Source: an uncultured Chthonomonas sp. (GTDB lineage: Bacteria > Armatimonadota > Chthonomonadetes > Chthonomonadales > Chthonomonadaceae). Taken from it: a stretch of 64,000 bases of DNA. This document shows positions 7,459 to 15,073 of this stretch, piece by piece (within the stretch, counting starts at the first letter, position 1; every line of letters starts with the position of its first letter). The stretch is taken from positions 62,001 through 126,000 of the forward strand of contig CAIONQ010000029.1 of assembly GCA_903859705.1 (NCBI GenBank), written 5' to 3'. Below the pieces are notes generated by a model. That model had not been told where the DNA came from, did no database searches, and worked only from the letters and a program-made list of their open reading frames with translations. The position numbers were made by a program, and so were the translations under genes.

Positions 7459-9321
7459 TTAAGACGCCGGATCTGCGGCTTTGAGTTCTGGTAATATCGT
7501 TTCCGCATCCAGAATTTCGTAACGGTACCCCTGTTCGGTAAGAAACAGCTGCCTGTGGGTGGCAAAATCCTGGTCTCGTGTTTCGCGTGTAACCAGGGAG
7601 TAGAAGTGGGCGGTGCTGCCATCGGTCTTTGGCCGCAGGATGCGCCCCAGGCGCTGTGCCTCTTCCTGGCGTGAGCCGAATGTGCCGGATACCTGGATGG
7701 CTACGTTGGCATCTGGCAAATCGATGGAGAAGTTGGCCACTTTGCTAACAATGAGCCGCTTAATTTCGCCAGTTCGGAAGCCTGCGTAAATCTCTTCGCG
7801 CTCTTTCTGTGGGGTTTTTCCTGTAATTACCGGTATGTTAAAGCGTTCGGTAATGCTCCGCAACTGCTCCAGATACTGGCCAATAATCAGTATATTATCT
7901 CCAGAGTGTTTGTTAAATAGCGCTTCTATCAGCAGCTCTTTTGTGGGGTTGCAGCTTGCGATTCTGAACTTATCGCGCATTTCGGCAACGGCATATTCCA
8001 GGCGCAGCTCTTCTGCAAGAGGCACTCTTATTTCGGTACACATGGCGGTGGCAATCCAGCCCTGTTTTTCCAGCACCTTCCAAGGAACGTCTGCCTTCTT
8101 GGGGCCAATGAGCGAGAACACGTCGTCTTCACGCCCATCCTCACGCACCAGGGTTGCGGTTAAGCCCAGGCGACGCTTGGCTTGAATTTCGGCGGTAATA
8201 CGGAAAACAGGGGCTGGCAGCAGATGCACTTCATCGTATACAATCATGCCCCAGTTGTATTTGTTAAACAGATCCAGGTTCAGATAACCCTCTGCAGCTT
8301 CTGCAGTTTTACGCTTTTTGAGCGGGCCAGCATCCGGGTCAAACCAACCATCGGTATCCTGATCATCCGAGAGGTCGTCCAGTGCGCCAAAGCCATCGGT
8401 GAGGCCCGCTGCTGCGGCTTTACTTGCCTTCTTAGCTCTGGCTTTTTCAGGATCTCGCCGGCTGGTTAGCACCTGATAGGTAGCAATCGTAACGGCCCTA
8501 ACTTCTTTGCGCTCGCCATTGTATTCGCCAACCTGGTCTGCCGTAAGGGTGGTTTTATCCAGGATTTCATCGCGCCACTGATGCGCTGCCGTTATGCCGG
8601 TTACAATGATTAGCGTGTGCATCTGTGCACGCACCATCGCATCCATGCCAATAATGGTTTTGCCAGCACCGCATGGCAGTACCAGTACGCCGGAGCCACC
8701 TGCGGCGGATCCACCTGCCCAGAAGGAAGCGGTTGCGGCTTCCTGATAAGGGCGTGGCATAAACGGTTTGCCCTTACGGGTTATTTCGCGGAAGCGCATC
8801 TCCAGATGATCGCCTTCGGTGTAACCTGCAAGGTCTTCAACGGGAAAGCCAATTTTTGTAAGTATCTGCTTTATGCGGCCGCGTTCCAGCAGCGGAATCT
8901 CATTGGTGCGGGCATCAATTGGGTTTAGCAGATATTTTTGAACCTGTTTGTTGTGCCGGATCTCGGTCATTAACAGGTTATCTTCGGCCTGCAGCATCAG
9001 GGAGCCATCGCGTAGAAAGAGTTTAAGGCGGCCATATCTGCCAACATAATCTCTTATATCGTGGAGTATGTTTCCCGGTACGTCGTACTTGGAGTACTCG
9101 GCAAGAATCCCGGTCATCTCTTCGGCGGTCATGCCGGCGGCCCGCGCATTCCAGAGAGAAAGAGGCGTTAAGCGGTATGTGTGGATATGCTCTGGACTCT
9201 TAATAAGTTCGCAAAAGGCAGAAAGCTGATCGCGGCACTCTTCATAACGCGGATTATCAACTTCCAGCAGGGCGGTTCTATCGGATTGAACGATGAGCGG
9301 ATTGTTCGGATTATAGGCCAT
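7459..9321 (-). CDS. XPB/Ssl2-type DNA helicase (SF2)
   Basis: The 620-residue protein has a bacterial XPB architecture. An N-terminal damage-recognition-like region covers about residues 1-185, then motif I LPCGAGKT, motif Ia VTGITAAHQW, motif II DEVH, motif III LTATL followed by the RED motif VREDGRED, and the C-terminal helicase lobe with GTFGSRQEEAQRLGRILRP (motif VI). XPB enzymes are 3'-5' ATP-dependent translocases that open damaged DNA. An acidic-basic insert of about 60-70 residues lies between motifs Ia and II (8300-8450), rich in Asp, Ala and Lys. ATG 9321 is chosen; GGAGG lies 11 bases upstream. A TTG at 9351 is possible but weaker. Confidence 0.93.
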   Translation of the reverse strand: MAYNPNNPLIVQSDRTALLEVDNPRYEECRDQLSAFCELIKSPEHIHTYRLTPLSLWNARAAGMTAEEMTGILAEYSKYDVPGNILHDIRDYVGRYGRLKLFLRDGSLMLQAEDNLLMTEIRHNKQVQKYLLNPIDARTNEIPLLERGRIKQILTKIGFPVEDLAGYTEGDHLEMRFREITRKGKPFMPRPYQEAATASFWAGGSAAGGSGVLVLPCGAGKTIIGMDAMVRAQMHTLIIVTGITAAHQWRDEILDKTTLTADQVGEYNGERKEVRAVTIATYQVLTSRRDPEKARAKKASKAAAAGLTDGFGALDDLSDDQDTDGWFDPDAGPLKKRKTAEAAEGYLNLDLFNKYNWGMIVYDEVHLLPAPVFRITAEIQAKRRLGLTATLVREDGREDDVFSLIGPKKADVPWKVLEKQGWIATAMCTEIRVPLAEELRLEYAVAEMRDKFRIASCNPTKELLIEALFNKHSGDNILIIGQYLEQLRSITERFNIPVITGKTPQKEREEIYAGFRTGEIKRLIVSKVANFSIDLPDANVAIQVSGTFGSRQEEAQRLGRILRPKTDGSTAHFYSLVTRETRDQDFATHRQLFLTEQGYRYEILDAETILPELKAADPAS

Positions 9322-9634
9322 CAGAGCCTGTGCCTCCACATAATGCAGCAAAACGAATTAGGCAGCCAAAATTGGCCGCAACATACAAGTTTACCCGTTC
9401 AGCAGAGTTCTTGCTACGCAGAAAACTTCCCCGTTGCAACTGTGGTGTACGGATTGCTAAATTACTGGGTGGTATTGGCGATAAATACTGCCGGAAATCC
9501 GGCTTAATCGCAGTGTTGGTTAATCTCTTACAAAGAAAATTGCAAGCCAGTAAACCGCATGGGGTACCACGCAGGCAGCACCCCATTTAACCACAGTCGC
9601 TGGTTCTACACCGGCAACAGCGCTATGCAAAGAG
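9322..9634. other. Intergenic region with two small hairpins
   Basis: No gene is supported here. GCCGG/CCGGC (9490-9503) and ATGGGGT/ACCCCAT (9559-9586) can form stems. The second lies downstream of the zinc-ribbon gene on the minus strand and might help terminate it, but it has no U-run. Confidence 0.4.
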
Positions 9635-10564
9635 CTACCTGAGCAGGCCGGAACCCGATCCAGAATCGGTTTTGATGTCAAACTCTTTGCGGATTCGGTA
9701 CTTATCACAAACATCGCCCAGGGCATCATCTGCCTGCCTTGCAGTGTCATCTGCTTCGGCAGAAGCTTTACCCTGCATCTCGGTAAGCGCAGATAGCGCC
9801 TTACCCGGGTCGGTATTTGCCTGTGCCAGAGCGTTGTGCACCTGCAAGAACATGCTTTCCACCTTGCCAAGATGCTCGTAGTACTTCTTCTGCAGAATGG
9901 CGCAGCTGGCGGGGGGCTGGCGGGTTAAGAAGTATTTTGCAAGCTGATCCCAGCGGGCGGGATACTGTTCAAACCCCTTATTCATGCTGGGCAAAAAATT
10001 CTTAGAGGCTTCATCACTGGATGCAGCCGCTGCTTCCTGAGATTTTTCCATGGCGCTTTGCATAAGTGCTGTTGCCATAAAATCTTTAATCAGCGACATT
10101 TTGCGCTGTTCAACCTCTTTCAAAAACCTCAGATAATCCAGCACATCTTCCGGAGATTGCTGGCCATCTGGTTTCTGAATAAGATCTGGCGGAGCCTGTG
10201 AAGTGCCGGGTGCCTGAACCAGCGGAGCATTCTTGCTGTCGCCGGGCATCTGTACCAGGCTGCCGTTGCCGCTGCTGCCGGGCGCATTTACCAGCGTGCC
10301 ATTTTTTGTGTTTGCTGCCGAGTGCAACAGCCCGGATCTTACAACCACGGCACCAAGCGCAGCTACGGCCAGGCAGAGCATGCCAATAACTGCCTTTGTA
10401 GATTTACTGAGGCCAGAAGATGCGGGTTTAGCAAAACCTGCTGGCTGCGCAGGTGCTTCCGCTCTGGGGGCAGGCTGGGCTGCGGCAGGCTGAACCGGCG
10501 TGCCACACTTCAAGCAGAAGCGTGATTGCGGCGGCAGATCTGCCTGGCATTTTGTGCATTTCAT
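9635..10564 (-). CDS. Zinc-ribbon, single-pass membrane protein
   Basis: The 309-residue protein starts with a zinc ribbon (CTKC at residues 3-6 and CLKC at 17-20). It continues with a Pro/Ala-rich linker, one transmembrane helix (about residues 58-78) and a disordered stretch with three imperfect repeats of the type NAPLVQAPG (about residues 85-125). The C-terminal domain is helical. The topology suggests a cytoplasmic ribbon and an extracytoplasmic helical domain. No enzymatic motif is visible and the function is unknown. The gene has its own strong promoter at 10642-10670 whose spacer is a palindrome, so it is probably regulated. Confidence 0.8.
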   Translation of the reverse strand: MKCTKCQADLPPQSRFCLKCGTPVQPAAAQPAPRAEAPAQPAGFAKPASSGLSKSTKAVIGMLCLAVAALGAVVVRSGLLHSAANTKNGTLVNAPGSSGNGSLVQMPGDSKNAPLVQAPGTSQAPPDLIQKPDGQQSPEDVLDYLRFLKEVEQRKMSLIKDFMATALMQSAMEKSQEAAAASSDEASKNFLPSMNKGFEQYPARWDQLAKYFLTRQPPASCAILQKKYYEHLGKVESMFLQVHNALAQANTDPGKALSALTEMQGKASAEADDTARQADDALGDVCDKYRIRKEFDIKTDSGSGSGLLR

Positions 10565-10641
10565 AAACTCTCTGCTCCTGCCCGCACAATGGGCTCAATG
10601 GCGCATATTTTGCGTTTGAGCCGGTTCTCAATAGCGTTGGC

Positions 10642-10670
10642 ACTATACCCTGCTCATGGCAGGGTGTCAA
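10642..10670 (-). promoter_or_regulatory. Sigma70 promoter with palindromic spacer (candidate operator)
   Basis: On the minus strand a consensus -35 (TTGACA, 10665-10670) is followed by a 17-bp spacer (10648-10664) and a -10 TATAGT (10642-10647). The spacer is itself an inverted repeat, CCCTGC-N5-GCAGGG. Transcription would start near 10635 and reach the zinc-ribbon gene 70 bases downstream. Confidence 0.8.
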
Positions 10671-11187
10671 TTCTGTGCGCATTCGTTGATCCTGGCAGAA
10701 AAACGGTGGTATCGCACTTATTAAGACGCAATAACACACTGCTATTGCGCCTGAGATTCTGTTTACCAAAGGGTTGGGCCTGCACGATAGAGTGTTGTAC
10801 AGGCGGGAAATACAGCTATTTGCGTTCGGAGTGAAACCTGAAGGCAACTTAGCCTGTCTGTATTAGTGAGGCGTTCAAAACGCAGAAGAGACATGAGCTC
10901 TTCTGCCAGGATCCAAAAAACGCCGGAATGACATAGACGGAGATACGTTTGATGTCGGATTTCTCATTTATCAAAGGCAGAGATGCGCGCAAGGCTGTGC
11001 GGGCCGGGCGAGCTGGCAGTTCTGCGGGTACATGTTTGCGGTTTTGCCGCATGCTGTGGTGCTGATGCGCCCCGGTGCACCATGTATCTGTGTTACTGCC
11101 CGCACTCAGAGAGTTCTGAGGCGGGTTTTTTGTTAACAGCCAGCGCCACAGCCGCATCCGGTATTGAGTAAGAAAGGATGATTGGTA
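10671..11187 (+). other. Non-coding region, possibly a structured RNA ending at a terminator
   Basis: There is no convincing gene on either strand. On the + strand several stems can form: GCAGAAGAG/CTCTTCTGC (10882-10906), TGCGG/CCGCA near 11036-11051, GGTGC/GCACC near 11058-11082. All lie just before a strong terminator at 11099-11132. A weak promoter-like pair is TTGTAC (10795) and TATTTG (10817). It could be a small RNA or a leader of the small gene at 11188. No known riboswitch, SRP, tmRNA or RNase P signature was found. Confidence 0.35.
11099..11132 (+). terminator. Strong intrinsic terminator upstream of the small basic protein gene
   Basis: CCCGC plus CTCAGA (11099-11110, one bulged A) pairs with TCTGAG plus GCGGG (11115-11125) around the loop GAGT, followed by seven T. 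It faces right, yet no protein gene ends here, so it must end an unannotated RNA or act as an attenuator. Confidence 0.8.
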
Positions 11188-11475
11188 ATGACTGCGATGG
11201 CAGAAAAGAAAGTTACTACTGCGGGAAAGACGCTGAGGCGATCTACACACCGCGTAAGTGTTGAGCTGCAGATTAAGCGCGAAGCCGCGCTGGCACAGCT
11301 TGAGAAGGCGCTGGCTAAAGCAGCTGGTGAGCAGGCTGCTGGCCTGCACAGCTCCAATAGCAGCGTAAGCCACAGGGCGCGTGTTCAGGCCGCCCGGGCG
11401 CGGTACGCGCTGGCTACTCACACCGATATGGAGAGGGTAAGCGCAGGCGCCTGGGTGCGCAAGCGCTACCTGTAA
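11188..11475 (+). CDS. Small basic alanine-rich protein, unknown
   Basis: The 95-residue product is rich in Ala, Arg and Lys with no hydrophobic segment. A long central helix runs through LQIKREAALAQLEKALAKA. ATG 11188 has AAAGGA nine bases upstream; the ATG at 11197 is also possible. The composition would fit a nucleic-acid-associated protein, but no family is recognised. A 17-bp-stem terminator follows the stop, supporting a real monocistronic gene. Confidence 0.6.
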   Translation: MTAMAEKKVTTAGKTLRRSTHRVSVELQIKREAALAQLEKALAKAAGEQAAGLHSSNSSVSHRARVQAARARYALATHTDMERVSAGAWVRKRYL

Positions 11476-11490
11476 ACCGCGTTAATCTAT

Positions 11491-11540
11491 AAAAGCCGCG
11501 TACATACAGCAAACAATTTGCGGTATGTACGCGGCTTTTG
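11491..11540. terminator. Bidirectional terminator
   Basis: A 17-bp perfect stem (11491-11507 with 11523-11539) carries A-runs on the left arm and T-runs on the right arm. It serves the small basic protein gene on the + strand and the STN-like gene on the - strand. Confidence 0.9.
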
Positions 11541-11573
11541 CTTTGATGTGGGTGCGGCATGGTGGATGAAGAG

Positions 11574-12320
11574 TTACCTGCCACCCCGGCCACTGCCACC
11601 ACTAAAAAATGGGCCAAAGTAGTATCCGCCACGCCCACGGGTGCTGGTGTTGTTGGCCCCTGTATCCGGGTTGGAGTAGCTGGAGCTGCCGAAGGTGCCG
11701 TTAATAAACCCGTAATCGTTGTAATTGCGAGATCCGCTTAACGAGCCACCGCCCGCCCGAAAGCCGCCAAAGCCCTGTGCATTGGGGTTTCTGCCGCCGA
11801 GCGCAATTTCACTTCCGGTTAAAAATGTAATCAGCTCACTGGTAGCTGCCGCAATGGGGTCGCCCCCATTATATTTCGGGCCGGGCCGCCTAGGCGCGGG
11901 TTTGTCTGGAGCGCCATCCGCGGGCTTATCGGGCTCTGTTTTTGGCGTAAAGTGAAACAGGCCAAGATTCACTTTGCAGCTAATGGGCGAAGAGGCCGCC
12001 TTAACAATGGCCGCCACAACGCTCTTTAACGGCACACCTGCCACATGCAGGCTTACCTTTACATTCTTAATAGAGCTATCCAGAGCATAATCCGCATTTG
12101 CGCTCTTCATAAGGTCTGGCAAAATATCTACCAGCCGAGCATTTTCACAATCCAGCGATACCAGGTGATTTTCTGGCGCATTGGGATCGGCACCATTCTG
12201 CGTACCACTATCTGGAGGAGGCTGAATGGCAAGTGTTGGCACAGCCGTAACTGTAAGCAGAGCCGCCGCAAGCAAAACGGGAGCGATGGCAGATTTAGTG
12301 TGGGCAACGAAATACTGCAT
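11574..12320 (-). CDS. Exported STN-like (secretin N-terminal) protein with Gly-rich tail
   Basis: The 248-residue protein has a signal peptide (hydrophobic core about residues 12-28, cleavage near TLA-IQ). It then has a fold resembling the secretin/TonB short N-terminal (STN) domain, about residues 50-125 (VSLDCENARLVDILPDLM, then DSSIKNVKVSLHVAGVPLKS). A proline-rich linker and a Gly/Ser/Asn/Tyr-rich low-complexity tail follow. STN domains usually sit in outer-membrane secretins or receptors, but no channel-forming part is present. A similar domain occurs twice in the protein encoded at 35768-36991. GGAGAG precedes the ATG. Its role is unknown; surface or envelope scaffolding is a guess. 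Confidence 0.65.
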   Translation of the reverse strand: MQYFVAHTKSAIAPVLLAAALLTVTAVPTLAIQPPPDSGTQNGADPNAPENHLVSLDCENARLVDILPDLMKSANADYALDSSIKNVKVSLHVAGVPLKSVVAAIVKAASSPISCKVNLGLFHFTPKTEPDKPADGAPDKPAPRRPGPKYNGGDPIAAATSELITFLTGSEIALGGRNPNAQGFGGFRAGGGSLSGSRNYNDYGFINGTFGSSSYSNPDTGANNTSTRGRGGYYFGPFFSGGSGRGGR

Positions 12321-12425
12321 AGGTTACTCTCCGCAGCGCAGGGTTGGGTGAACGGAATGAAACGATAAGGTTGAAGCAACCTTGTTGCTATTACAGCATT
12401 ATAGACGAAATGTGTGCTGTATACG

Positions 12426-13562
12426 TTACTCGGCTTCCAGCCGAAACGTTTGTTCTGCATCTGCGGGCAGGCGGTGTGGCCGGTTAACCCGCGTGGATAC
12501 AGGCATCTTGCGGCCGCACTCTGCGCTATTCAGAGCAGCGTGTATTACTTCCATCACATGCTTCGCCCGTGCAATGCCTGCCCGCGGTGCATCCCCGCTG
12601 CGCATGCAGCGTGCCAAATCTGCCAGGCCCAGGCCACGGCTGTTCTCCGCAAACCCATGTTTCAGTTCCGCTTCTCGCCATGTGTTGGTTGCATCTTCTA
12701 TGCGCCTCCACAATATGGGTCCGCCAAAGGTGGATGGGTTTGCCCCTCTTATGCTGCCCTCCGTGCCAAATATCTCGAGTGGGCTTCCGCCATTGGCGGG
12801 AGTATCGTAGCTGCAGATAATGCTGCCATGTATGCCACATTCCAACTCAAGCAGGGCAGTATAGTGTGTTGGGGTGGTTACTTTAATCTTCTGGCCCTTT
12901 AGCGGCTCAGAAGTGATGGTACGCTGCCCAAAGGCCTGGCTTGCGGCTGCGGTAACCGCCGCTGCTGGCCCCAGCAGGGCAGTAATGGCGGTGATGGCAT
13001 AGGGGCCAAAATCCATCAACGGGCCTCCGCCAGGCCGATACATAAAGTGCGGGGCAGGGTGCCATGTTTCGTTTCCGCGGCTCAGCATATGCACGGCAAA
13101 CCCAACGGGCCTGCCTATGGCACCGGAATCGATAAGTGCACGAACGGTTTGAAGCCCAGCACCAAGAAACGTATCTGGCGCTGCTCCAACCTGCAGCCCG
13201 CGGTCGGCAGAAAGAGCAATTATTTCTGCCAGTTGCACTTCGGTGCTAGCAAGTGGCTTTTCTGAGTAAAGGTGTTTACCAGCAGTCAAAATGGCGCAGC
13301 TTATTGCATGATGTTCTGTAATCGGGGTCAGGTTAACCACCAGGTCAACATCCGGCGCGTTTATTACCTCCTCAACGGTGGCCGCCCTGGCCCCACACAT
13401 TGCCGCCATCGCAACAGCGCGCTCTGGAATAATGTCTGCACAGGCAATAAACTTGAGACAATCAAACTGCATTGCAGTTCGCAGATATACCGGGCAAACA
13501 TGCCCACAGCCAATAATTGCAATTCTGATTGGCGCGTGATTTTCGGTTGGCGATACACACAT
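12426..13562 (-). CDS. Gfo/Idh/MocA family NAD(P)-dependent oxidoreductase
   Basis: The 378-residue protein starts with a Rossmann fold (IRIAIIGCGHVCPVYL), has the family's EKP motif in LYSEKPLAST, and GGGPLMDFGPYAITAI in the C-terminal domain where substrate-binding residues lie. The family oxidises or reduces sugars and related polyols. ATG 13562 has AAAGG about nine bases upstream. It appears to be monocistronic; nothing nearby names the substrate. Confidence 0.92.
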   Translation of the reverse strand: MCVSPTENHAPIRIAIIGCGHVCPVYLRTAMQFDCLKFIACADIIPERAVAMAAMCGARAATVEEVINAPDVDLVVNLTPITEHHAISCAILTAGKHLYSEKPLASTEVQLAEIIALSADRGLQVGAAPDTFLGAGLQTVRALIDSGAIGRPVGFAVHMLSRGNETWHPAPHFMYRPGGGPLMDFGPYAITAITALLGPAAAVTAAASQAFGQRTITSEPLKGQKIKVTTPTHYTALLELECGIHGSIICSYDTPANGGSPLEIFGTEGSIRGANPSTFGGPILWRRIEDATNTWREAELKHGFAENSRGLGLADLARCMRSGDAPRAGIARAKHVMEVIHAALNSAECGRKMPVSTRVNRPHRLPADAEQTFRLEAE

Positions 13563-14106
13563 TTACGGTACCTTTGAGCAGGCTGTTGTGTTGAGCCTGG
13601 GTGGGTAAAAGTTAGTTGGTATCAATAGTAACTCCTGCGACCGCGCGCAAGAGTTGCTCACAGGGTTTACCGGAGCGGCTGCATCCTCACAGCGTAAAGG
13701 ACTCCAATTACTGAAGTTAAACCGTATTACTGTCCACTCCCTGTGGCTCTATACTGGTTTGCCTCAGAATCGGCCTCCTTTGCAGATCCAGCGCGGAGCA
13801 GCTGAGAGCGATTTACCATGGAATCGGGTGAGCCAACGGTGTGCAATAGGGATTCTGATTGAACCGATAGGATACGCGCAGCAAGAATCCCACACTTGCA
13901 GCTTCCTTAATACGTTCATCAAGATACTGAAGGCTAATTAGCAGATCGCCCGGCCAAGGGTGTGCTCATCGCACTACCCTGAGTGTTGTGATTATCGTCA
14001 TCCGTACTTTTGCCAAATTACTGGTGGCAGGAGAACGGCCAGAAATCGTACTGTTCGTGCAGTGTTGGTGCCGTTTGTGCATTAAGTCGATTAGCCTGCA
14101 GTTAGT
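13563..14106. other. Intergenic region without recognised features
   Basis: This stretch of 544 bases holds only short, atypical reading frames (longest 95 codons, no ribosome site) and no convincing repeat, tRNA or terminator. It should contain the promoter of the oxidoreductase gene, which I could not define. Confidence 0.5.
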
Positions 14107-14787
14107 TCACCGTGGTCTGGCTGCAACGCCCGTAAAGTGAATTGACTCTTCAATTTGCCGAAATTCGTGCAGCGCGGTTTCGTTTGCTGCACCTTCTGTT
14201 GCTATGCTGCAAAAGAACCACACCCTGTCTGAACCAACAGGGTGCATGCACAGCCAGGCTGCGTGCATGGGATGTTGTTTATCGCTGTATTCCACATAGG
14301 TTGATGGCACGCCGGAGATCAATCGCTTTTGCGGTTGGGCGGTGACGTTAAGAGAGCCTCCGATTTGCAGAAACGGGTACCCGTTGGCGTCGATCGTAAT
14401 ATAGGTAGGGTTGATTTCCCGGTACGCAGATATCGACCATTGATCCGGAAGGGGTTGAGCTGGCGCGATGATTCCCTGTTTCAATACATATTTCTTAAAT
14501 AGATACAACAGGTTCTGATGTTGTTGGGGCGTGTAGCGAATGCGCGTACCTTGTGGGAGTTCAGAAGAGGGGCTGTTTGCCCCGGCGGGTAGTATTCTGC
14601 TGAGCACAGTGAAGTGTACCCGTGTGCCAATGTTGGGGCCCGCAGTTAAGACCTGCTCGGTTCGGGAGTAACTATCCACCCACCACAATCTGGCCATCAG
14701 AAGTCCAAATGCCGCCAGTATACACGTAAATGTAAGCCATAGCCTGCGTTGTGATATGAATTTGCTGTGAGGCTCCGCGGTTACCAT
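14107..14787 (-). CDS. Membrane-anchored protein of unknown function, last gene of the Tes-like cluster
   Basis: The 226-residue protein has one N-terminal membrane helix (about residues 15-35, LTFTCILAAFGLLMA) and a soluble domain outside. ATG 14787 is chosen because it overlaps the end of the preceding small membrane protein gene by seven bases. A longer upstream frame is only the shadow of that gene. No known domain is recognised. Its position as distal gene of a probable five-gene minus-strand unit suggests an accessory role to the radical SAM enzyme. Confidence 0.7.
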   Translation of the reverse strand: MVTAEPHSKFISQRRLWLTFTCILAAFGLLMARLWWVDSYSRTEQVLTAGPNIGTRVHFTVLSRILPAGANSPSSELPQGTRIRYTPQQHQNLLYLFKKYVLKQGIIAPAQPLPDQWSISAYREINPTYITIDANGYPFLQIGGSLNVTAQPQKRLISGVPSTYVEYSDKQHPMHAAWLCMHPVGSDRVWFFCSIATEGAANETALHEFRQIEESIHFTGVAARPR

Positions 14788-15071
14788 GGAAGTGGCGACC
14801 AGGGGTGCCCGGCGTGCTGCGGATGCAAAACGGCGTATAGCTGCCAGGCGAAGATACCGGCCCAGAACAGGGTAACCCAGGGCGGCTTCGCCCAGCAACG
14901 ATACTGTTTTACGCCGTATAGAGCAGCTACCACATAGAAGATAACCGAGAGCGCGGAAAGGGCAAGCAGCGAAAAGCGCTGAAATATCAGCACCAGCAGT
15001 GCCGCCTTGCAAAAGGTAAAGGCCCAGCCCTCATAACGCCTGCCTGCAGTTTGTCTATCGTATTCACTCAT
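14781..15071 (-). CDS. Small integral membrane protein
   Basis: The 96-residue protein has three likely membrane helices (about residues 18-30, 33-52, 65-82). It starts two bases after the stop of the radical SAM gene and overlaps the next gene by seven bases, which indicates one polycistronic mRNA. No family is recognised. Confidence 0.7.
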   Translation of the reverse strand: MSEYDRQTAGRRYEGWAFTFCKAALLVLIFQRFSLLALSALSVIFYVVAALYGVKQYRCWAKPPWVTLFWAGIFAWQLYAVLHPQHAGHPWSPLPW

Positions 15072-15073
15072 AG

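Noticed and set aside
10849-11421. 190-codon minus-strand frame
   Set aside because: It crosses a strong terminator and the small basic gene, has a biased Ser/Arg/Cys composition and no family match.
13654-13941. 95-codon + strand frame in the 13.6-14.1 kb gap
   Set aside because: No start signal, no family, and no neighbour conserved in context; probably chance.
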